Shown here piece by piece: positions 57,813 through 64,000 of a DNA stretch of 64,000 bases (position 1 is the stretch's first letter; every line of letters begins with the position of its first letter). The DNA lies in NCBI GenBank assembly GCA_964036195.1, contig OZ038457.1:15837147-15901146 (forward strand), given 5' to 3'. Both the position numbers and the translations under genes were made by a program. The notes under the pieces are model-generated. The model had not been told where the DNA came from. It was given only the letters and a program-made list of their open reading frames with translations, and searched no databases. Origin of the DNA: Sphaerolaimus hirsutus (lineage: Eukaryota > Nematoda > Chromadorea > Monhysterida > Sphaerolaimidae).

Positions 57813-58700
57813 TCAAATCGTGCCAGCGCCATGGCGCCATTCCTTCAACACTTGGGGGATCGGTGCCATCTGTAATTTTGTAAAAGTTCCTATTGGAATG
57901 GCGTTTTAAACAACGTTTTTAATGGCACCATGCATCATTCTTAATTGATTGCCATGCTTGACATATTCTGGTTACCTAGTGTGAAATACATAAACAAGAA
58001 ACATAAATATAAATATTAATTAATCTTTTACGTATCCCGATAGGTGTAGGTATTTATGTAGGTAGTTGAAGCATTTTACTGCAACTCGAGGAACTTCAAT
58101 TGCAGATTTTTCCCTCGGAAAGACCAACTCGCTCTACACAAGAGATTGAAGACAATTATTTTTTCATGTCACAGGATTTTCTATTCACTCAAGACGTTGA
58201 ACCGTAGCTGAGCCGCACTTGAGCCGTAGACTTGGCAACACCAATAAGTTTTTCAGTTCATAAGGTATACTTGTATTTATGCAAGCTATAACTGGATGCT
58301 TATAAAACACACTTGACCAACAATGAGGCATTATTTACCACAGACACATGTCAAGTATTCGCGTCGTTTAGGTCAGGCGCAAGAGGAATATTTTTGAACA
58401 AATGTTGCGTTAGCTTATAGCCCACACTCTGCAACGAAGAGTTTTTACATGTTTTGTTGTCGGTAAAATAAATGACGATTTTTCATTCGAATTCTAGCTA
58501 AACAAACACAGCGCTAAATATTTATTGATATAAAATTTGAAAACATCATTCAGTTCAACGCCGCTGGCCGATTCTCCCGTTCAGTATTGAAAAACCTACA
58601 TTACACGATTTACCAAACTCAAAATACCTAAACTCAAAGTGATTCAGAAACCAACCGGAAATACCTAGTCGACTTTTGCCCCTTTCAACACTACCCAAAT

Positions 58701-61362
58701 ATGGCGAACACGGGCGAGGGCCCGAAGCCGCCCGTGGCCGGCCTGACGAAGTTGCTGAAGCGCAACCAGACCATACCCGACGAGCTGCAGGACGTGTCCC
58801 AGGACGAGATCGACGAGTACAGGGAGGCATTCCAAATATTCGATAAGGTTGGTACAGGTTGGTACACCTGTTCGACTGTGTTCGGTGTGGCGCTGTTCTT
58901 GGCATGACGCCAAGCGACAACAGTGCCGCACCAAAAGCGCCATGGCACCTTTTGCTTTGGCGATCGCCCCAGGCGCCGGCGTTACGGCGCTTTTACGTCA
59001 CCAGTCTCCACAGACAGACACAGTCGTTTACCGGCGGGATCTCGGGGCCAGTTCCGCAAATTGAGAAGCGAGAAGTAAAATGGCAAATGCGAAGTGAAAT
59101 TAGAAGTGAATTGAGAAGGAATTTGGCAAAAGCGAAGGAAAATTACTTTTTACCGTATTACCTCGAATTAACCCCCCCCCACTCAAAATAAGCTGGGGAA
59201 ATAATAACCCCCCCCCCTCGAAATACCCCCCCCCCCTTCGGAATGATGTACATCATGTACGTAATAAATACATCATGTTTGCAATGTACATGATGTATAT
59301 TACTGCTAATTTGTATTGCAGCTACACATAGACTAGTTTATGTAGCTATCTACATTTTTATATCCAAATATATGCTGTTTAGACGCATTTATTACCTGTT
59401 TTGGGTACGAAAATGCCTACTATTTACTACGATCCTTACAAAAATTTCTGACGAAATAATAACCCCCCCCCCCCCTCGAATTACTCCCCCTCAAATTTTG
59501 CTGGCGAAAAAATAAACCCCATGGGGGTATTTCGAGGTAATACGGTATTTTTATTTTTTTTACTTCGCTTTTGCCAATTTACGTGCCATTTCATATAGCT
59601 TTTGCCAATTTTCTTCTCACTTCTCATTTCACTACGCATTCGCCATTTTACATATCACTTCTCAATTTGCGGAACTGGCACCTGTTTAACAATTTGAGTT
59701 GAATGCAATGAATCATTTCGGATCTCCGCCAACAGAGTGACTTTTCATTTTGGCAAACTCAAATTCGTTGAAGCTGATTTATCAGTTTCGGTAACTTCTG
59801 TTGTAAACTAGCGTCGTCGGGCCTTCACTTTTTTCAATCGCGTTTAACTAATTAATGGTGAATACCTGTCACCGGTCCCGGTGCAGTGCTGTGCCAAATT
59901 TTGCTGGTGCCCTACAGTGCTGGCACTGACTGGAAACAGTGGGTCACCGGGAAAGGCAGGATTTTAAGGGTTCGAGTTACTGGGCTACTAATCGATGGGT
60001 AAGACCAGCCACGTAAAATTAACGTTTACGGTGTATTTTACATTTCCCAAGTATATTTACAGTATACGTTTTAGCATTCACACTCAAGTTCTCGAAAAGG
60101 TACCTTCAAAATCGGTTTGCTGTCAACAAAGTGTATAACGTTGATTCAGGACGGGAGCGGCGCCATCTCGAGCAAGGAGTTGGGCATCGCGATGCGAGCG
60201 CTGGGCCAGAACCCCACAGAGTCCGAGTTGTTAGACATGATCAACGAGATCGACGTGGACGGCTCGGGCACCATCGACTTTGTCGAATTTTGCACAATGA
60301 TGCGGCGAATGAACAAGGTCGGCTTTTACGTGTCTAGTTCACATCGATTTTACGTGCGGCACACAGTTGGTCAGCGTGAACAACTATTTAGGAGACAAAA
60401 ATTAATGTGAAAACTGCAGGAAAATGAAACGGAAATGATTCGAGAAGCGTTCCGCGTGTTCGACCGCGACGGCAACGGAGTGATCACCGCCGACGAGTTC
60501 AGGTACTCATTTGCACATCTGGTCGGAGTTACGCCGGAGTTACAGCACAACAATAATAAACGGTGATACGAGAAATAAAACGCCACCGAAAAATCCATTT
60601 TTTTCATGTTTTAAGGGGTTTTTTTTCATAATTCATGTTCAATACTCGATTTTTTACACAAATTTATTATGCACGATATGTTCAATTCGAATTTGAAAGA
60701 AAAACGTTTGATCAATCAATTTGTCGATGGCCATTGCATGAAATTACCGCCGACAAATTGATTTTAGGGCCTCGCCGTAAATTGATTTGTCGGTGGACCA
60801 TTTTTCATCCAACGTTTTTCATTCAAATTTGAATTTAACATCTCGCACGTTATTAATAAAGTTTTACAAAACAATGAGTATTGAGCATGGATCTTGGAAT
60901 TTTTTTTTTAAACTTGAATATTTGGTGATTTTTTATTTGTCGTTTCACCTCCCATTGGTCGTTGTGCCGTAACTCCGGCTTTATGCCTTCAATTCAAATT
61001 ACAGAGCGAGCTTTTGAAGGAATCAGTTTTAATTATTCCGGGTATTTGGAGTACAGAGAAGCAATTTAAGCGCGATACTGTTAGCCGGCAAACCCCCCCC
61101 CCAAATGTATTTCGTTGCTTGAGGGTAAAAAGATGTGATTTTGCTTTACTGCGAGTTGACTTTGTGTTGTCATTTCAATTGAAAGCAGTGTGACAAACGT
61201 TATGGTTAGACGGCAAGCCACCCACGCTTTGGCAGGTACTTCATGACGCACATGGGCGAGCAGTTCAGCGACAGCGAGGTCGACGAGATCATACACGAGG
61301 TCGACATCGACGGCGATGGGCAGATCGACTACGAAGAATTTGTCAAGATGATGACCTCGTGA
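58701..61362 (+). CDS. calmodulin-like four-EF-hand protein (CAL-1 type)
   Basis: Calcium sensor, most like nematode CAL-1 and close to calmodulin. Exons 58701-58847, 60150-60317, 60420-60502, 61236-61362 join in phase to 174 residues ending KMMTS. A 30-odd-residue N-terminal extension ([19 protein letters not shown]) precedes the calmodulin body, which starts at [17 protein letters not shown]. All four loops look competent: [12 protein letters not shown] (split by intron 1 after DK), [36 protein letters not shown]. The segments [13 protein letters not shown] ([17 protein letters not shown]) and [16 protein letters not shown] are close to CAL-1. True calmodulin is 149 residues and lacks the extension. 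The start is the first ATG in frame; an upstream one is not seen. Confidence 0.95.
58885..59005. mobile_element. GCGCC-element terminal fragment
   Basis: AAAAGCGCCATGGCACCTTT and CGGCGCTTTTACGTCACCAG match the right end of the 52489-53417 element. In CAL intron 1. Confidence 0.55.
59043..59684. mobile_element. foldback element with GGTGCCAGTTCCGCAA ends, carrying a nested repeat
   Basis: Starts GGGGCCAGTTCCGCAAATTG and ends CAATTTGCGGAACTGGCACC, the same ends as 20958-21725. The arms differ: AGAAGTGAAATTAGAAGTGA words in place of GAGTTGAGTT. A TACCGTATTA...TAATACGGTA element sits inside at 59152-59550. Confidence 0.8.
59152..59550. mobile_element. TACCGTATTACCTCGAA element nested in the foldback
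   Basis: ACCGTATTACCTCGAATTAA to GGGGTATTTCGAGGTAATAC, with long C-runs inside the ends and GATGTACATCATGTACGT in the middle. Confidence 0.75.
60515..60985. mobile_element. inverted-repeat element in CAL intron 3
   Basis: Left GGAGTTACGCCGGAGTTACA with GTTACAGCACAACAATAATA; right CATTGGTCGTTGTGCCGTAA then CTCCGGCTTTA. Inner palindromic words CAAATTTGAATTTAACATCT. Its ends echo the GCCGGAATTACAGC ends of 12151-12578. Confidence 0.6.
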
Positions 61363-61950
61363 TTTCCGTGCGCACGGCACGTGTATATATTTATTTCAGT
61401 CGTTTTTAAAACGTTTCTAATACACGTTCATGTAGGTTTCATGGACACGAACAAGATGCCGATATCTACCTTCTGTAATCTGAGCTTCCCGACTGTGTTG
61501 TGATCGCAAATTGCCAGTTATTGCACACCATCCCCCGAGTTAAAAGTAATAATGAGACTATACTTTCAGCACCACGTGCTTATTGAACGCGTGCAAGTTT
61601 GCATTCACCTATCATTAATCATGATGCAACAGAAAAAAGTAGCTGATACGACATCTGAACACCGCGGAAACAACAGATCCGTTCATTCGCACAAAGCACA
61701 TTTACAATTTATTGCGCCGCGTCAGTATTAGGTAGCCGTCTGTCTTCATATCCACGCAAAGTACGCGGGATCAAGCGTGGGCGGATACCGGTCCGGCAGG
61801 CTATATTTCACTGGAGTACCGAAAACTTATGCGGCAGTGCGATCTCTGATAAAATACCCTCCACTTTGGTTGGATTCACGCTATATCCTTACCTTCCTGC
61901 GACGCAAACCCTGCGCTCTTGCAGAGAATCGAAGGTACGCCACACATATT
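61363..61950. other. CAL 3' flank
   Basis: Likely 3' UTR after the stop at 61360-61362. AT-rich at first, then unremarkable. No exact AATAAA close to the stop and no gene recognised. Confidence 0.5.
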
Positions 61951-62465
61951 TAACACAGTTGTTAAAATGTATTTACATTTACTCGAAATACTAGAGTACG
62001 GTATACTAGGTATACTCGAGTACGGGGTGAATACATATATACATACTTTTTTAAAGTACCTGTCTGTACTCACCTGTACGCGTACATTTGAAAGGTACTC
62101 GTGTACATAATATTTATTTCAGAACTTTCAAAATGCAATTTTTTGTTGCTAAAAATAAAGAAACTTTGAAGAAATCGTGTCATTTTTCCATAGAAATACT
62201 AAATAATCATTACAAAATGACATGTTATGTCTCCCAGTATGAAAATGCTTTCATATGTTAAAAGTAGTTGCTTTTACATTTTCCAAGAAAAATACCCACT
62301 TTTACATATTCTATGAAGAAGTACTCACATTTAAATTTTCCAGGGTAAAAGGTAAATATTTACGTGATTATACATTTTCCTGGAAAAAAATATGTAACTC
62401 ACATGTATTTTACACATGTATATCGGTAAAATAGTATTTTACATTTTCTGTACTCAGGGGTAAGT

Positions 62466-63479
62466 AAATATTTCCTCGAAATACCCGCCCTCCTTGGTTC
62501 GCGCTGGGGAAAAAATAAACCCCCTCGAAATACCCCTAGTCTTCAATGAGGTACATCATGTATGCAATGTATTATACATGATGTATTTATTGGAGCCGAA
62601 TCGCAGCTATACATAAAGTAGTCTGTATGACTATATCTACGTTAACATGTTATAATATGTCCTCTTTTGTGAAATTTACTACCAGTTTTGGGTATGTACA
62701 TCTAGGGTGTCAAAAAATTTTTTTTACGGAAAACGGAAACGGAAAATTTTTTTCAGCAGCCGGAAAACGGAATGGAAAACGGAAAAAAATTTCACTTGGC
62801 GGAAAACGGAAACGGAAACGGAAAAAAAATTTCAGCGGCCGGAAAACGGAAAAAGTGGCCGGAAAAACGGAAACGGAAAAATCAAATTTGCACGGAAATG
62901 GAAAAACTTGCTGAAATTTTGCCAGAAAATGGATAAAATTTGCTGCAATTTTGCTGGAAGTGGAAAAAATTTGCAGTAATTTTGCTGGAAACAGAATTTT
63001 TTTACATCATTGACAATCTGCATGAATTTTTACCAGTTTGGCTGATCAGAAAACAGACAGTTGAGCCAGAAAAAGGTAAAATGAGGCGGAAAAATGCAAA
63101 ATTGAGGCGGAAAATGGAAAAAAGGCAGAAAAACTGGAAATTGAGGTGGAAAACTGAAAAAGGGCGGAAAAACTGAAAATTTACCCGGAAAACGGAAAAT
63201 GAGCCGGAAAAACAGAAACGGAAAAAAAAGTTGCCGGAAAATGGAACGGAAAACGGAAAAAAAAATTTCAGCGGCCGGAAAACGGAAAAAATTTGCCTGC
63301 GGAAAACGGAAACGGAAAACGGAAAACGGAAATTTGACACCCTATGTACATCCCATTCTTTACTACGAACTTACCGAAAATTTCTGGCGAAATAATGATG
63401 CCCCTCGAAATACCCCCCTCAAAATTTCCACCCTGAAAAATTAAAAACCCCCTGAGGTATTTCGAGGAAATACGGTACA
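62466..63479. mobile_element. TACCGTATTT-family element, middle layer of the nest
   Basis: ATATTTCCTCGAAATACCCG to GTATTTCGAGGAAATACGGTA. Contains GTACATCATGTATGC-type words shared with the copy at 59152-59550. Confidence 0.7.
62703..63344. mobile_element. hAT-like element with TAGGGTGTCAAA ends, innermost layer
   Basis: 642-bp element, TAGGGTGTCAAAAAATTTTT to GGAAATTTGACACCCTA, flanked by perfect TGTACATC (62695-62702 and 63345-63352). The body is nearly all GGAAAACGGAAA variants. Confidence 0.9.
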
Positions 63480-63899
63480 TCGAAAAAGTTCTGTAATTTG
63501 AACAACTGTGATATTTAACACCACACACGCACGCACGCACAATTAAGTTTCGGATTGAATTGAAGGGTTAGTCATTAAAATGTTGCACCCTGTACATTGC
63601 CCCAAGCTATCATCGCGATCAACTGCGCGTGCTTTTTATGTATTCCGTTGGATTCCACTCTGGGTAATTTTAGAGGGTAATGGTGAATTGGTAGAAATTA
63701 TCCGCCGGCACACGCGCGTTTGGCCCGGTGATAAACTGGGAGCAGATAAACGGCGCAGAGCCGAGCAGATGAAGCTATGCATAGCTGCCGCCACGCGCCA
63801 TCGGTGAAAAATAGGCCCATTTTCTGCAGCGGCCATCCACAGGCGAACCACCATGAACATTTGCTGAAATTGCTTTCACACATAACTTTACTTATTTAT

Positions 63900-64000
63900 A
63901 CCGTATTTCCTCGAATTACTCCCCGGGGGTTTATTTTTTCAGGGAATTTTGTGGAAATTTTGAGTGGCGGTTTATTATTCCGCCAGAAATTTTTTTAACT
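63900..64000. mobile_element. TACCGTATTTCCTCGAA element cut by the window end
   Basis: TACCGTATTTCCTCGAATTA followed by CTCCCCGGGGGTTTATTTTT; the right end is outside the window. Confidence 0.65.

Larger units (their letters stand above)
48804..58700. other. 10-kb intergenic region between divergent genes
   Basis: Contains both promoters. 49600-52050 is relatively poor in the window's repeat families and has several 60-120-codon frames on both strands, none with a domain I recognise. Recognised elements: possible TAACGATGG fragments (about 49099 and 52054), MITE1 plus a GCGCC element (52430-53440), a TACCGTATTT-related stretch (53840-54252), MITE1 (55090-55262) and a long-TSD element (57000-57812). 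The rest is AT-rich with no clear gene. Confidence 0.5.
61951..63510. mobile_element. hAT-like family E element, outer shell of a three-level nest
   Basis: CACAGTTGTTAAAATGTATT to ATTTGAACAACTGTG, flanked by perfect ATATTTAA (61943-61950 and 63511-63518). The ACGTTTACTCG-type arms are recognisable but diverged. Contains 62466-63479, which contains 62703-63344. Confidence 0.85.

Overview
This is animal (eukaryotic) genomic DNA: four multi-exon genes with GC-rich exons and GT-AG introns, set in AT-rich DNA packed with short inverted-repeat transposons. The content suggests an ecdysozoan, most likely a nematode with a repeat-rich genome. The main reasons are the heme peroxidase with two ShKT domains (the nematode SKPO/MLT-7 style) and the calmodulin-like protein, which resembles nematode CAL-1. 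The species cannot be named from the sequence alone.

Layout. 1-1679: no gene seen. 1680-16516 (+): complete UBE3C-type HECT ubiquitin ligase, 28 proposed exons, about 1144 residues; a 200-N assembly gap falls in one intron. 16517-23236: downstream and intergenic DNA with foldback and hAT-like elements. 23237-39141 (+): SARM1/TIR-1 (ARM, two SAM, TIR), 17 proposed exons, about 1007 residues, 5' end uncertain. 40437-48803 (-): animal heme peroxidase with tandem ShKT domains, 13 proposed exons, about 806 residues, convergent with SARM1. 48804-58700: about 10 kb of intergenic DNA between divergent genes. 58701-61362 (+): four-EF-hand calmodulin-like gene, 4 exons, 174 residues. 61363-64000: nested transposons. 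In all four models every exon junction keeps the reading frame.

The four genes do not form an operon or a shared pathway: protein turnover (UBE3C), NAD+ hydrolysis and stress or axon-death signalling (SARM1), extracellular oxidative cross-linking (peroxidase) and calcium sensing (CAL-like).

The striking part is the mobile DNA. At least six non-autonomous terminal-inverted-repeat families carry perfect or near-perfect 8-bp target-site duplications (hAT-like), many nested inside one another. No transposase gene was seen. One element fills a SARM1 intron from splice site to splice site and looks like a transposon-made intron. Another inserted exactly at a peroxidase 5' splice site and duplicated it. 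A palindromic GCGCGC-N2-GCGCGC core is shared by families whose ends differ.
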